NCBI RefSeq assembly: GCF_004340905.1 | Contig: NZ_SLXD01000009.1 | Location: forward strand, 1-64,000 | DNA: 64,000 bases | DNA from: Rubrivivax gelatinosus | GTDB taxonomy: Bacteria > Pseudomonadota > Gammaproteobacteria > Burkholderiales > Burkholderiaceae_C | Reading direction: 5' to 3' | In this document: positions 1 through 9,191 of the stretch, piece after piece | Position numbering within the stretch: the stretch's first letter is position 1 | Layout of the letters: every line of letters begins with the position of its first letter | Position numbers and translations under genes: made by a program | Notes under the pieces: generated by a model | Told to the model about the DNA's origin: nothing | The model's input: the letters and a program-made list of their open reading frames with translations, nothing else | Database searches by the model: none

Positions 1-95
1 CTTCTACAACTGGCACAGGCCACACCACAGCATCGACCTCAAGCCGCCGGTCTCACGTCTCTTGGTTCCCCGAAAGAACCTGTTGACACTTCACA
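1..95 (+). mobile_element. Right end of an IS481-family-like insertion sequence (cut by window edge)
   Basis: The first bases encode the C-terminus of an IS481/IS3-type transposase and run into a terminal sequence ending TTGACACTTCACA. Read inward from the other strand, the end begins TGTGAAGTGTCAAC, and IS481 elements have TGT...ACA ends. The element is followed directly by GCTAGG (96-101), which fits the NCTAGN target known for IS481. The rest of the element lies outside the window. Family assignment rests on the end sequence, the target and the short protein tail. Confidence 0.7.
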
Positions 96-100
96 GCTAG
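2..100 (+). CDS. IS481-like transposase, C-terminal 32 residues (partial)
   Basis: Frame 2 encodes a tail starting FYNWHRPHHSIDLKPPVSRL and ending in NLLTLHS. The pattern YNWHRPH...KPP(I/V)SRL...HS is the usual C-terminus of IS481-type DDE transposases. The catalytic domain is outside the window. The stop codon TAG at 98-100 is not part of the element: it is formed by the CTAG of the target sequence just outside the IS end. The start is not visible, so intactness cannot be judged. Confidence 0.75.
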   Translation, partial: FYNWHRPHHSIDLKPPVSRLLVPRKNLLTLHS

Positions 101-892
101 GCGCGCCAGCACGGCGTCGGCCACGGCTGCCGGCTGCTCCATCGGCACCAGGTGCGTGCCGACGATCCATTCGATCTGGCCGCGTGTGATCGCGCGTGTG
201 GCGGCCAGGCCGACCTGGCGCACCTCGGCGGACTGCGTGCCGCCGATGAAGGCCACCGGGCAGCGCGGCGGGTGCCGGTGCACCAGCTCGCCCAGGTGGT
301 GCGGCAGCGTGTTGTAGAAGCGCGTCTCGACGTCGCGGTGGAAGGCCAGGCGCACGCCGCCTGCCGGGTCGGGCTCGGTGCCGTGGGCGATGTAGTCGGC
401 GAGCACACGCGGGTCCCAGCGCGCGAACACCGCCTTCTTCGCGAAGTGCTCCAGTGCCGCCTCGGCCGAGGGCCAGTGCTGGCGCCTCGCCTTGGACACC
501 TTGCCCGGCGAGATGCGGCCGATCAGCCGCGTCGCCTTGGCCACCTGCACGCTGTGCGCGCGCCAGCCGGCGAGCACCGGCGAGTCGAGCATCACGACCG
601 AGGCCGCGAGTTCGGGCCGCCGGCAGGCGGCCATCAGGCTCAGGTAGCCGCCCAGCGAATGGCCGACGAAGTGCACGCGCCGGCCCGGCGCCGCCTGGTC
701 GACGAAGTCCAGCAGCTGGCGCGCGATGTGCGGCCAGTTGCCGGTGACGGCGTAGCGCGGGTCGTGGCCGACCTTGGGCAGCGCCAGCACCTCGTGCCCG
801 GCGGCGCGCCAGTGCGCGAACAGCACGCCGTAGGTGCCGGCCGGGAAGCCGTTGGCGTGCGAGAAGACGATAGGGGAATGCTCCGTGGCCAT
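53..892 (-). CDS. Alpha/beta hydrolase, C-terminus rewritten by an IS insertion
   Basis: A serine hydrolase of the alpha/beta fold, about 279 residues from the chosen ATG at 892 (MATEHSPIVFSHANG); an in-frame ATG at 928 would add 12 residues of poor quality. The nucleophile elbow GHSLGG lies near residue 79, the oxyanion region HANGFPAGTY is near the N-terminus, and a C-terminal GTHLVPMEQP carries the likely catalytic His. The substrate cannot be told; lipase or esterase activity is a guess. The last dozen codons (VKCQQVLSGNQET) and the stop are read from the end of the adjacent IS481-like element, so the natural C-terminus has been replaced. All catalytic motifs lie before the junction, so the enzyme may still work. 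It follows the Anbu gene on the same strand after 90 bases. Confidence 0.75.
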   Translation of the reverse strand: MATEHSPIVFSHANGFPAGTYGVLFAHWRAAGHEVLALPKVGHDPRYAVTGNWPHIARQLLDFVDQAAPGRRVHFVGHSLGGYLSLMAACRRPELAASVVMLDSPVLAGWRAHSVQVAKATRLIGRISPGKVSKARRQHWPSAEAALEHFAKKAVFARWDPRVLADYIAHGTEPDPAGGVRLAFHRDVETRFYNTLPHHLGELVHRHPPRCPVAFIGGTQSAEVRQVGLAATRAITRGQIEWIVGTHLVPMEQPAAVADAVLARLAVKCQQVLSGNQET

Positions 893-982
893 CTGCAGTG
901 TTCGTGGACGGCGAATGATCGTCGACAACCGGGACGCGGAGCACGTCTCCGGCGGGACAGGCGGCCGCGGCGCGGCCGTGGA

Positions 983-1807
983 TCAGACGATTCTCTCGCC
1001 GGGGTGCGTGATTTTCCGCATCGGCTCGTAGCGCGAGTGGCGCGACAGCAGCGGGTGCGCGGTGTCGCCGCCGTCCCAGCGCGGGTCGTCGATCGACTCG
1101 AAGACCTCGCGCAGGCGCTGGCCCCAGGTGCTGCGGATCATGCGGAAGTACGGGTTGTGCTCGTCGATGCAGACGTGGTCGCCCGAGGACAGCGCGCCGG
1201 CGCGGTAGACCATCAGGTCCAGCGGCAGGCCGACCGAGAGGTTGGACTTCAGCGTCGAGTCCATCGACACCAGCGCGCACTTGGCGGCTTCGTCCAGCGG
1301 CGTGGACGGCGTCAGCACGCGGTCGAGGATGGGCTTGCCGTACTTGCTCTCGCCGATCTGGAAGAAGCAGGTCTCGCGCGTGGCCTCGATGAAGTTGCCG
1401 GCCGAATAGACCAGAAACATGCGCATCGCCTCGCCGCGGATCTGGCCGCCGAAGATCATGCTGGTGTTGAAGTCCACGCCGTTGGCTTTCAGCGACGGGC
1501 CGTCCTGCTGGTAGACGCGGCGCACCGCGCTGCCCAGCACGCGTGTGGCGTCGAACATGCTGCGTGCGTTCCAGATCGTCAGCGGCTCCTCGTCGCCGTT
1601 GTCCAGCTTCTCGACCTGCAGGATCTCGCGCACGCTCTGGCTGATGCCGAGGTTGCCGGCCGACAGCATCACCATGAAGCGGTCGCCGGGGCGCTCGTAG
1701 ATCATCATCTTGCGATAGGTGCTGATCTGGTCGAGGCCCGCGTTGGTGCGCGAGTCGGAGAGGAAGACGAGCCCGGCTTCGAGCCGGATGCCGACGCAGT
1801 AGGTCAT
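983..1807 (-). CDS. Anbu-type proteasome beta-subunit homologue (peptidase T1 family)
   Basis: A 274-residue Ntn-hydrolase related to HslV and 20S proteasome beta subunits. It opens MTYCVGIRLEAGLVFLSDSR, so removal of Met exposes the N-terminal Thr that serves as nucleophile in this fold. SDSRTNAGLDQISTYRKM is the block seen in Anbu (ancestral beta-subunit) proteins. Anbu proteins form open helical or ring assemblies and are normally encoded with an alpha-E protein, a circularly permuted ATP-grasp enzyme and a transglutaminase-like protease. None of these is next to it: upstream, 156 bases away on the same strand, is mutS; downstream is a hydrolase. The 156-base gap shows no recognisable signal. 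Function in the cell is not settled even for studied members. Confidence 0.85.
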   Translation of the reverse strand: MTYCVGIRLEAGLVFLSDSRTNAGLDQISTYRKMMIYERPGDRFMVMLSAGNLGISQSVREILQVEKLDNGDEEPLTIWNARSMFDATRVLGSAVRRVYQQDGPSLKANGVDFNTSMIFGGQIRGEAMRMFLVYSAGNFIEATRETCFFQIGESKYGKPILDRVLTPSTPLDEAAKCALVSMDSTLKSNLSVGLPLDLMVYRAGALSSGDHVCIDEHNPYFRMIRSTWGQRLREVFESIDDPRWDGGDTAHPLLSRHSRYEPMRKITHPGERIV

Positions 1808-1963
1808 GCCTGTGAGCGGGCCATGCGCCCGGGCTGCCGAAGAACGAGGCGCGAAGCGTAACAGCCCGTCGTGGGGCGCGCGCTCCCTCGCCAGCGGGCG
1901 CTGCGGCGCGGCGTACCCGGCCGTGACATCGGCACGCGCCGCGTCAGCGCCTGATCCCGCGCC

Positions 1964-4531
1964 TCAAGCCAGCAGCGACTTCAGCTTGTACAGCGCGTCC
2001 AGCGCCTCGCGTGGCGCCAGCCGGTCGGGGTCGATCGCGGCCAGCGCCGCTTCCACCGCAGAAGGCTCGGGAGCCGCCGCGGCCGGCGGTGGCGCGAACA
2101 GGTCGACCTGGGCATGGCCGGCCTGGGCCTTGGCTTCCAGCGCCTCCAGCGTCGCACGCGCCTGGCGTATCACCGCCGCCGGCATGCCGGCCAGGCGCGC
2201 GACCTGCACGCCGTAACTGCGGCTGGCCGGGCCGGGTTCGATCTGGTGCAGGAAGACGATGTCGTGGCCACTCTCGACCGCGCCGACGTGCAGGTTCAGC
2301 GCGCGTTCGTGCTCGGCCGGGAACTCGGTGAGCTCGAAGTAGTGCGTCGCGAACAGCGTGAAGCTGCGGTTGCGGTCGTGCAGCTGGCTGGCGATGGCCG
2401 CGGCCAGCGCCAGGCCGTCGAAGGTGCTGGTGCCGCGGCCGATCTCGTCCATCAGCACCAGGCTGTGCTCGGTGGCGGTGTGAACGATGGCCGCGGCCTC
2501 GGTCATCTCCAGCATGAAGGTCGACTGCGCGTTGGCCAGGTCGTCGGCGGCGCCGATGCGGGTGTGGATCGCGTCGATGGGCCCCAGCCGGCAGGCGCTG
2601 GCCGGCACGTAGGAGCCCATCGCCGCCAGCAGCACGATCAGCGCCACCTGGCGCATGAAGGTGCTCTTGCCGCCCATGTTGGGGCCGGTGATGACCAGCA
2701 GCCTGGTCTTCGCGTCGAGCCGGCAGTGGTTGGCGATGAAGGGCCCGGCGCCGGTCTCGCGCAGCCGCGCCTCGACGACCGGGTGGCGGCCGGCCTCGAT
2801 CTCGATGCAGGGGTAGGGCACGAACTCCGGCCGGCACCAGCCCAGCGCCGCCGCGCGTTCGGCCAGCGTCGCCAGCGCGTCCAGCGAAGCCAGCGCGCGC
2901 GCCAGCGCGGTCAGCGGCGGCAGCAGCGGCTGCAGCGCGTCGAGCACCTGCTCGTAGAGCCACTTCTCGCGCGCCAGCGCACGCTCCTGCGCCGACAGCG
3001 CCTTGTCCTCGAAGGCCTTGAGCTCGGGCGTGATGTAGCGCTCGGCGTTCTTCAGCGTCTGGCGGCGCTGGTAGTCGGCCGGCACCTTGTCGCGGCCGGA
3101 ACTCGTGACCTCGATGTAGAAGCCGTGCACCTTGTTGAACTGCACGCGCAGGTTGGCGATGCCGGTGCGCGCACGTTCGCGCGCTTCGAGGTCGAGCAGG
3201 AAGGCGTCGCAGTTCTGGCTGATCGCGCGCAGCTCGTCGAGCTCGGCGTCGACGCCGGCGGCGATGACACCGCCGTCGCGCAGCATCACCGCCGGTTCCT
3301 CGGCGATCGCCGACAGCACGTTGGCGACCTCGTCGTCGGGCGCCAGCGCGGCGTCGAACTCGGCCAGCAGCGGCGCGCCGGCCGGCACCGCGCTGCGCAG
3401 CGCCGGCAGGCCCAGCAGCGTCGCGCGCAGCCCCGACAGCTCGCGCGGGCGCACCTGGCGCAGCGCGATGCGCGAGCTGATGCGCTCGACGTCGCTGACG
3501 CCGCGCAGCGCGTCGCGCAGCGGCTCGTAGCCCTGGTCCAGCAGGCAGGCGATGGCCTCGTGGCGCGCGCGCGCCTCGCTGCGATCGCGCTGCGGATGCG
3601 TCAGCCAGTGGCGCAGCCGGCGGCTGCCCATGCCGGTGCGGCAGGTGTCCAGGAGCGACAGCAGCGTCGGGCTGTCCTCGCCGCGCAGCGTCTGCACCAG
3701 CTCCAGGTTGCGGTGCGTGGCCGGCGGCAGCTCGATCAGCTCGCTGGAGCGCGGCACGGCCACCGTGCGCAGATGCGCCAGCGCGCGGCCCTGGGTGTGT
3801 TCGGCAAAACTCAGCAGCGCCGCGGCGGCGGCATGCGCGACCTTCAGCTCCTGCGCGCCGAAGCCGGCCAGCGTCGCGACCTGCAGTTGCTCGCGCAGCT
3901 TGCGCTCGCCCAGCGCGGCCTCGAACTGCCAGGCCGGGCGCGCCGTGCGCGCGCAGGGTGCCTGGGCCAGCGCCGCCGGCAGCTCGCCGCTGCCGTCGTG
4001 CAGCGGCTCGGCGGGCTGCAGCCGCGCCAGCCAGCCGGCGAGTTCACGCTCGCTGCATTCGGTGAGCCCGAGTTCGCCGCTGGCCAGGCCCAGCCAGGCC
4101 AGGCCCCAGCTGTTGCGCTGGCGGTGCACGGCCAGCAGCAGCGTGTCGCTGCGTTCGGCCAGCAGCTCGCTGTCGGTCACCGTGCCCGGCGTGACCACGC
4201 GCACCACCTTGCGTTCGACCGGCCCCTTGGCGGCGCCGACCTCGCCGACCTGCTCGGCGATCGCTACCGCCTCGCCCAGCTTCAGCAGGCGCGCGAGGTA
4301 GGCGTCGAGCGAATGCACCGGCACGCCGGCCATCACCACCGGCTCGCCGGCGCTCTGGCCGCGTGTCGTCAGCGTGATGTCCAGCAGCCGGTTGGCCTTG
4401 CGCGCGTCGTCGTAGAAGAGCTCGTAGAAGTCGCCCATCCGGTAGAAGACGAGCGTGTCGGGGAACTCGGCCTTGATGCGCAGGTACTGCGCCATCATCG
4501 GCGTGTGCTCGGGGGCGTCGGGTTTGTTCAT
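1964..4531 (-). CDS. mutS: DNA mismatch repair protein MutS
   Basis: MutS recognises mismatches and small loops and recruits MutL in an ATP-dependent manner. From the ATG at 4531 ([13 protein letters not shown]) the product has 855 residues, the usual size; an upstream ATG at 4594 would add 21 unlikely residues. The mismatch-binding Phe-x-Glu is in [11 protein letters not shown] about 35 residues in. The ATPase domain carries the Walker [10 protein letters not shown], the Walker B region ending [14 protein letters not shown] and the dimer-contact His in [10 protein letters not shown]. The C-terminal helix-hairpin tail ends [11 protein letters not shown]. It is divergent from the chemoreceptor gene, with about 180 bases between starts, and stands alone on its strand until the Anbu gene. 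Confidence 0.98.
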   Translation of the reverse strand: MNKPDAPEHTPMMAQYLRIKAEFPDTLVFYRMGDFYELFYDDARKANRLLDITLTTRGQSAGEPVVMAGVPVHSLDAYLARLLKLGEAVAIAEQVGEVGAAKGPVERKVVRVVTPGTVTDSELLAERSDTLLLAVHRQRNSWGLAWLGLASGELGLTECSERELAGWLARLQPAEPLHDGSGELPAALAQAPCARTARPAWQFEAALGERKLREQLQVATLAGFGAQELKVAHAAAAALLSFAEHTQGRALAHLRTVAVPRSSELIELPPATHRNLELVQTLRGEDSPTLLSLLDTCRTGMGSRRLRHWLTHPQRDRSEARARHEAIACLLDQGYEPLRDALRGVSDVERISSRIALRQVRPRELSGLRATLLGLPALRSAVPAGAPLLAEFDAALAPDDEVANVLSAIAEEPAVMLRDGGVIAAGVDAELDELRAISQNCDAFLLDLEARERARTGIANLRVQFNKVHGFYIEVTSSGRDKVPADYQRRQTLKNAERYITPELKAFEDKALSAQERALAREKWLYEQVLDALQPLLPPLTALARALASLDALATLAERAAALGWCRPEFVPYPCIEIEAGRHPVVEARLRETGAGPFIANHCRLDAKTRLLVITGPNMGGKSTFMRQVALIVLLAAMGSYVPASACRLGPIDAIHTRIGAADDLANAQSTFMLEMTEAAAIVHTATEHSLVLMDEIGRGTSTFDGLALAAAIASQLHDRNRSFTLFATHYFELTEFPAEHERALNLHVGAVESGHDIVFLHQIEPGPASRSYGVQVARLAGMPAAVIRQARATLEALEAKAQAGHAQVDLFAPPPAAAAPEPSAVEAALAAIDPDRLAPREALDALYKLKSLLA

Positions 4532-4616
4532 GCGGATCAAGGACTTATCGTTCTTCTGCAGGGCGCGGCGCGAAACCCCGGCATTGTCGACCATCTCGGT
4601 GTGCCGCCGGCGCGGC

Positions 4617-4643
4617 TAAAGCCGCCACGACATCGGTCGAAGT
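4617..4643 (+). promoter_or_regulatory. Candidate flagellar sigma-28 (FliA) promoter for the chemoreceptor gene
   Basis: TAAA (4617-4620), exactly 15 bases, then GTCGAAGT (4636-4643). The FliA consensus is TAAA-N15-GCCGATAA; the spacing is exact and G, C, G and A of the second box agree. Chemoreceptor genes are commonly class III flagellar genes, so the location fits. The predicted start lies about 65 bases before the ATG. Confidence 0.45.
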
Positions 4644-4715
4644 TATGGGAAGAGTGGGCTCGGCCGCAATGGCTCGGGCACCGCGGCGAACAACAACAAG
4701 CAAGCCGTCATTGCC

Positions 4716-6287
4716 ATGTCCAAGCTGTCTTTCCGCACCGTCGCCGGACGCCTGAGCGGCGCTTTCGGTCTCCAGATCCTCCTGTGCTGTGCCTGCGTCG
4801 TGATCGCCGTGGTCTCGCTGCAGGGCGTGAGCCGCGAAGTCGGCGAGATCCGCCAGCGACTGTTCAGCGCCATCGACGCCGCCAACACCATCGAGCGCGT
4901 GATCAACGTCCAGGCCGTCGCGCTGCGCGACGCGATCGTCGCGCGCGACGACGCCGAGGCCCTGGCCACGATGCTGAAGACGGTGGGCGAGAGCGCCAAG
5001 GTCAACGACGCCGCCACCAAGGCCCTGGAGGCCACGGTGCCCGACGAGGCCTCGGCGCGCGCGCTCTTCGAGGCCATGGTCGTGGCCCGCAAGGCCTACG
5101 CCGCCGAGGCCTGGGAGGTGGTCGCGCTGCTGAAGAAAGGCGACCACGAGGCCGCCGCGACGCAGCTTCGCAACCGGGTGCAGCCGGTGCAGGCGCGGTA
5201 CTTCGAGACTGTCGCCAACATCCGCGCCGCTGCGACAGGGTTGATGAACCAGGCGACCGCGCACACCGAGGCGACGGCGGCGCGGGCGACGCTGGCGATG
5301 ATCGTGGCGGCGGCGCTGGCCGTGGCTCTCGGCGTCGCGATGGCGCTGCTGATCACCCGCGGCCTGGTGCGCCAGCTCGGCGGCGAGCCGGCCGACGTGG
5401 TGCGTGTGGCCGGCGAGATCGCGCGCGGCAACCTGGCGGTGCAGGTCCCGAAGGCGGCGGCTGGCAACGCCGACAGCGCGATGGCGGCGATCGGCGTGAT
5501 GCGCGACCGGCTCGCCGAGATCGTGCAGAACGTGCGCCGCAACGTCGACAGCATGGCCACCGGCGCCGCCGAGATCGCCTCGGGCAACGCCGACCTCAGC
5601 CAGCGCACCGAGATGCAGGCCGCCGCGCTGCAGCAGACCGCGGCGACGATGGACGAACTGGGGTCCACGGTGCGCCAGAACGCCGACAACGCCGCGCGTG
5701 CCAACGGCCTGGCCCGGGAGGCGAGCAGCGTCGCGCACACCGGCGGCGAGGTCGTTTCGCGTGTCGTCGACACGATGCGCGGCATCAGCGACGGCAGCCG
5801 GCGCATCGCCGACATCACCGGCGTGATCGACGGCATCGCCTTCCAGACGAACATCCTGGCGCTCAACGCCGCGGTCGAGGCGGCGCGTGCCGGCGAGCAG
5901 GGGCGCGGCTTCGCCGTCGTCGCCGGCGAGGTGCGCAGCCTGGCGCAGCGCGCGGCCGCCGCGGCGCGCGAGATCAAGACGCTGATCTCGCAGAGCACCG
6001 AGCAGACCGAGTCCGGTGCCGAACTCGTCGACCAGGCCGGTGTGCGCATGAAGGAGATCGTCGCCGCGATCGCCCGGGTCAGCGAGATGGTCGCCGCGAT
6101 CAGTGCCGCCAGCGCCGAGCAGAGCGTCGGCGTCGCCCAGGTCGGCGAGGCGGTGCAGCAGCTCGATCAGGCCACGCAGCAGAACGCCGCGCTCGTCGAG
6201 CAGAGCGCCGCCGCGGCGGCCAGCCTGCGCCAGCAGTCGGCCCAGCTGGTGGACTCGGTGGCGGTGTTCAGGCTCGAGCGCGCCTGA
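4716..6287 (+). CDS. Methyl-accepting chemotaxis protein
   Basis: A 523-residue transmembrane chemoreceptor that would feed the CheA-CheW array. An N-terminal membrane helix (about residues 17-40) precedes a roughly 150-residue periplasmic four-helix-bundle sensor, a second membrane helix (about 188-212), a HAMP domain ([19 protein letters not shown]), and a long cytoplasmic coiled coil. The conserved hairpin tip is near residue 370-400 ([20 protein letters not shown] followed by [16 protein letters not shown]). The protein ends ...VAVFRLERA and lacks a C-terminal NWETF-like pentapeptide, so it probably has no direct CheR/CheB tether. The ligand is unknown. A FliA-like promoter lies upstream. 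Confidence 0.95.
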   Translation: MSKLSFRTVAGRLSGAFGLQILLCCACVVIAVVSLQGVSREVGEIRQRLFSAIDAANTIERVINVQAVALRDAIVARDDAEALATMLKTVGESAKVNDAATKALEATVPDEASARALFEAMVVARKAYAAEAWEVVALLKKGDHEAAATQLRNRVQPVQARYFETVANIRAAATGLMNQATAHTEATAARATLAMIVAAALAVALGVAMALLITRGLVRQLGGEPADVVRVAGEIARGNLAVQVPKAAAGNADSAMAAIGVMRDRLAEIVQNVRRNVDSMATGAAEIASGNADLSQRTEMQAAALQQTAATMDELGSTVRQNADNAARANGLAREASSVAHTGGEVVSRVVDTMRGISDGSRRIADITGVIDGIAFQTNILALNAAVEAARAGEQGRGFAVVAGEVRSLAQRAAAAAREIKTLISQSTEQTESGAELVDQAGVRMKEIVAAIARVSEMVAAISAASAEQSVGVAQVGEAVQQLDQATQQNAALVEQSAAAAASLRQQSAQLVDSVAVFRLERA

Positions 6288-6299
6288 ACGCCCGCCGCG

Positions 6300-7055
6300 T
6301 CAGTGGATCGACGCGAGGAACTGCTTCAGCTCGGCGCTGCGCGGCGCGGCGAACAGCTCGTCGGGCGGCCCCATCTCGTGCACCCGGCCCTGGTGCATGA
6401 AGATCACGCGGTCGCTGACCTTGCGCGCGAAGCCCATCTCGTGCGTGACCATCAGCAGCGTCATGCCTTCCCGGGCCAGGCCCTCGACGACGTTGAGCAC
6501 CTCGCCGACGAGCTCCGGGTCCAGCGCCGAGGTGATCTCGTCGCACAGCAGCACGCCGGGCTCCATCGCCAGCGCGCGCGCGATGGCCACGCGCTGCTGC
6601 TGGCCGCCGGAGAGCTGGTCGGGGAAGGCCGCGAACTTGTCGCCCAGCCCGACACGCTCGAGCAGCCGTCGTGCGAGCGCCTCGAGCGCCGGCCCGCTGT
6701 CCTTCTTGACCAGGCCCGGCGCCAGCATCACGTTGCGGCCGACGTTCAGGTGCGGGAACAGGTTGAACTGCTGGAAGATCATGCCGACCTGACGGCGCAG
6801 CGCGCGCATCGCCTGGGCGTCGTGGTGCAGCAGCGGCCGGCCCTGCACCTGGAGTTCGCCGTGCTGGAAGGTCTCGAGCCCGTTGATGCAGCGCAGCAGC
6901 GTGCTCTTGCCCGAGCCGCTCTTGCCGATGATGGCGATGACCTCGCCCGGGCGGACCTCCAGGTCGATGCCCTTGAGCACCTCGTTCGGGCCGTAGGACT
7001 TGCGCAGACCCCGGATGCTGACCGCCGGCGCGCCCGCCGTTTCAATGCTTGACAT
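6300..7055 (-). CDS. Polar amino acid ABC transporter, ATP-binding subunit
   Basis: The 251-residue ATPase drives uptake through the two permeases encoded just upstream. Walker A IIGKSGSGKST is near residue 41, the ABC signature LSGGQQQRV near 153, Walker B VLLCDEITSALDP directly after, and the H-loop in LMVTHEMGFA. It matches the GlnQ/HisP branch (polar amino acid uptake) in length and spacing. It is the last gene of a five-gene unit: GntR regulator, binding protein, permease, permease, ATPase. It overlaps the preceding permease by 14 bases, which points to coupled translation. The exact amino acid cannot be read from the sequence. Confidence 0.93.
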   Translation of the reverse strand: MSSIETAGAPAVSIRGLRKSYGPNEVLKGIDLEVRPGEVIAIIGKSGSGKSTLLRCINGLETFQHGELQVQGRPLLHHDAQAMRALRRQVGMIFQQFNLFPHLNVGRNVMLAPGLVKKDSGPALEALARRLLERVGLGDKFAAFPDQLSGGQQQRVAIARALAMEPGVLLCDEITSALDPELVGEVLNVVEGLAREGMTLLMVTHEMGFARKVSDRVIFMHQGRVHEMGPPDELFAAPRSAELKQFLASIH

Positions 7056-7692
7056 GCAGCTTGGCCTCGATGACGCGGGAGTAGTGGCTGATCGGGAAAC
7101 AGAGCGCGAAGTACAGCAGCGCGACGCAGCCGTAGACCAGGAAGGGCTGGAAGGTGGCGTTGGTGATCATCGTGCCGGCCTTGGTCAGCTCGACGAAACC
7201 GACGACCGAGGCCAGCGCCGTGCCCTTGATGACCTGCACCAGGAAGCCGACCGTCGGCGCGATCGCCAGCCGTCCGGCCTGCGGCAGCACGACGTGGCGC
7301 ATCTGCTCCAGGTAGTTCAGCGCCAGGCTCTGTGCCGCCTCCCACTGGCCGCGCGGCACGGCGCGCACGCAGCCGTGCCAGATCTCGGTGAGGAAGGCGC
7401 TGGTGTAGAGCGTCAACGCCAGCGCCGAGGCGAACCACGGCGAGGTGTCCAGCCCCAGCAGCGCGAGGCCGAAATAGGCCAGGAAGAGCTGCATCAGCAG
7501 CGGCGTGCCCTGGAAGAGCTGGACGTAGCCGCGCACCGCCTGCTGCAGCCAGGGGCGATCCAGCGAGCGCAGCAGCAGCAGCGCCAGGCCGACGAGGCCA
7601 CCGCCGACGAAGGCGATCAGCGACAGCGCCACCGTCCAGCGCGCCGCCAGCAGCAGGTTGCGCACGATGTCCCAGAGGGTGAACTCGACCAT
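7042..7692 (-). CDS. Polar amino acid ABC transporter, permease subunit (second)
   Basis: A 216-residue inner-membrane protein of the HisM/GlnP type, with an N-terminal membrane helix after MVEFTLWDIVRNLLLAARW and about five helices in all. The EAA loop that docks the ATPase is present as GQWEAAQSLALNYLEQM followed by VVLPQAGRLAIAP. It sits 13 bases after the first permease and overlaps the ATPase gene by 14 bases. It presumably forms a heterodimer with the 7706-8374 product. Confidence 0.92.
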   Translation of the reverse strand: MVEFTLWDIVRNLLLAARWTVALSLIAFVGGGLVGLALLLLRSLDRPWLQQAVRGYVQLFQGTPLLMQLFLAYFGLALLGLDTSPWFASALALTLYTSAFLTEIWHGCVRAVPRGQWEAAQSLALNYLEQMRHVVLPQAGRLAIAPTVGFLVQVIKGTALASVVGFVELTKAGTMITNATFQPFLVYGCVALLYFALCFPISHYSRVIEAKLHVKH

Positions 7693-7705
7693 GTCCCCCC
7701 GGCGC

Positions 7706-8374
7706 TCAGCGCCGGCCTCCGAACAGCAGATGGCGGCCGAGCCGGTCCAGCAGATGGCGCACGGCCACCGCCATCGCCAGATACATCAGCGTGGCGACGA
7801 TGAAGGCCTCGAAGGCGCGGAAGTTGCGGCTCTGGATGAGGTTGGCCGTGTAGCTGAGCTCCTCGGTGGCGATCTGGCCGCAGACTGCCGAACCCAGCAT
7901 CACGATGATGATCTGCGAGACCATCGCCGGCCAGACGCGGCGCAGCGCCGGCGGCAGCACGACGTGCACGAAGGTCTGGGCGCGCGTGAGCGCCAGGCTC
8001 AGCGCCGCCTCGACCTGGCCGCGCGGCGTCGCAGCGATGCCGGCGCGCACGATCTCGGCCGCGTAGGCGCCCAGGTTGAGCACCATCGCGATGACGCTGG
8101 ACCACTCCGGCGTCAGCCGCAGCCCCAGCGCCGGCAGGCCGAAGAAGACGAAGAAAAGCTGGACGATGAACGGCGTGTTGCGGATCAGCTCCACGTAGCC
8201 GCCCACCGCCCAGCGCAGCGGCGCCGCGCCCTCGGTGCGCGCCCAGGCGCAGGCGATGCCCAGCGCGACGCCGAGCACCGCCGACACCGCCGTCAGGCCC
8301 AGCGTCCACGCCGCGCCCCGGAGCAGCAGCGGCCAGTCGGCCAGCACGGCCAGGAAGTCGAGCTCGACGGACAT
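7706..8374 (-). CDS. Polar amino acid ABC transporter, permease subunit (first)
   Basis: A 222-residue permease of the HisMQ family. The EAA loop reads GQVEAALSLALTRAQTF followed by VVLPPALRRVWPAM. RNTPFIVQLFFVFFGLPALG is the family signature after the second helix. It starts 22 bases after the binding-protein gene and is followed after 13 bases by its partner permease. Together with the ATPase and binding protein it completes a PAAT-type importer. Confidence 0.92.
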   Translation of the reverse strand: MSVELDFLAVLADWPLLLRGAAWTLGLTAVSAVLGVALGIACAWARTEGAAPLRWAVGGYVELIRNTPFIVQLFFVFFGLPALGLRLTPEWSSVIAMVLNLGAYAAEIVRAGIAATPRGQVEAALSLALTRAQTFVHVVLPPALRRVWPAMVSQIIIVMLGSAVCGQIATEELSYTANLIQSRNFRAFEAFIVATLMYLAMAVAVRHLLDRLGRHLLFGGRR

Positions 8375-8396
8375 CGTGCGCTGGCGCTCGCGGGCC

Positions 8397-9191
8397 TTAT
8401 TGCGGCAGGTTGCCCGCCGGGCGCTTCAGCCACTTCTGCGCCAGCTTGTCGAGCTCGCCGGCGGCCTTGGCCTGGGCGATGATCTCGTTGACCTTGGCGC
8501 GCAGCGCGTCTTCGCCCTTGGCGATGCCGATGTAGTTCGGGCTGTCCTTGAGCAGCAGCTTGTATTCGGCGCCGAGCTGCGGATTGCGCTGCATCAGCGT
8601 CTCGGCCACCGACACGCCGGTGGCGATGAGCTGGGTCTGGCGCGAGACGAAGGCCGAGACGGTGGCGTTGTTGTCCTCGAAGCGGCGGATGTCGGTGCCG
8701 GCAGGCGCCAGACGCGTCAGCTCCTGGTCCTCGATCGCGCCGCGCGTGACGGCGATGCTCTTGCCGGCCAGGTCCTGCAGCGAGGCGACGGCGATCGAAC
8801 GCGGCGCGAAGATGCCCTGGAAGAACGGCGAGTAGGCGGCGCTGAAGTCGATCACCTTCTCGCGCTCGGGGTTCTTGCCCAGTGTCGAGATCACGAGGTC
8901 GGCCTTGCGGCTTTGCAGGTAGGCGATGCGGTTGGCGCTGGTCACCGGCACCAGCTCCAGCTTCACGCCGAGCCTGGCGGCGATGTAGCCGGCCATGTCG
9001 ACGTCCAGGCCCTGGGGCTGCATGTCCACGCCGACGAAGCCGTAGGGCGGGAAGTCGGTCGGGATCGCGATCTTGACGTGCCGCGACTTCATCACGTTGT
9101 CCAGCGCCGATTGCGCCTGCGCGGTGCCGGCGATCGCGGCCAGCGCGAGGCCCGCGGCCAGGCCGAGCAGACGGCGTTTCGTGGTCTTCAT
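8397..9191 (-). CDS. Periplasmic amino acid-binding protein of the ABC transporter
   Basis: A 264-residue family 3 solute-binding protein. A Sec signal peptide (MKTTKRRLLGLAAGLALAAI, then AGTAQAQS) is cut near residue 26. IPTDFPPYGFVG and LDVDMAGYIAARLG are the usual ligand-binding front of this family; the recurrent R in TLGKNPEREKVIDFSA binds the ligand carboxylate in relatives. The start at 9191 is fixed by a GGGAG Shine-Dalgarno and by the ATGA overlap with the stop of the GntR gene; the longer open frame to 9545 is the regulator in another frame. The ligand is not identifiable. Confidence 0.92.
   Translation of the reverse strand: MKTTKRRLLGLAAGLALAAIAGTAQAQSALDNVMKSRHVKIAIPTDFPPYGFVGVDMQPQGLDVDMAGYIAARLGVKLELVPVTSANRIAYLQSRKADLVISTLGKNPEREKVIDFSAAYSPFFQGIFAPRSIAVASLQDLAGKSIAVTRGAIEDQELTRLAPAGTDIRRFEDNNATVSAFVSRQTQLIATGVSVAETLMQRNPQLGAEYKLLLKDSPNYIGIAKGEDALRAKVNEIIAQAKAAGELDKLAQKWLKRPAGNLPQ

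Noticed and set aside
2114..6400. A 1428-codon open frame on the plus strand
   Set aside because: It lies antisense to mutS and out of frame with the chemoreceptor; long open frames are expected opposite GC-rich genes, and its composition (Arg, Gln, His, Ala) is that of a shadow.
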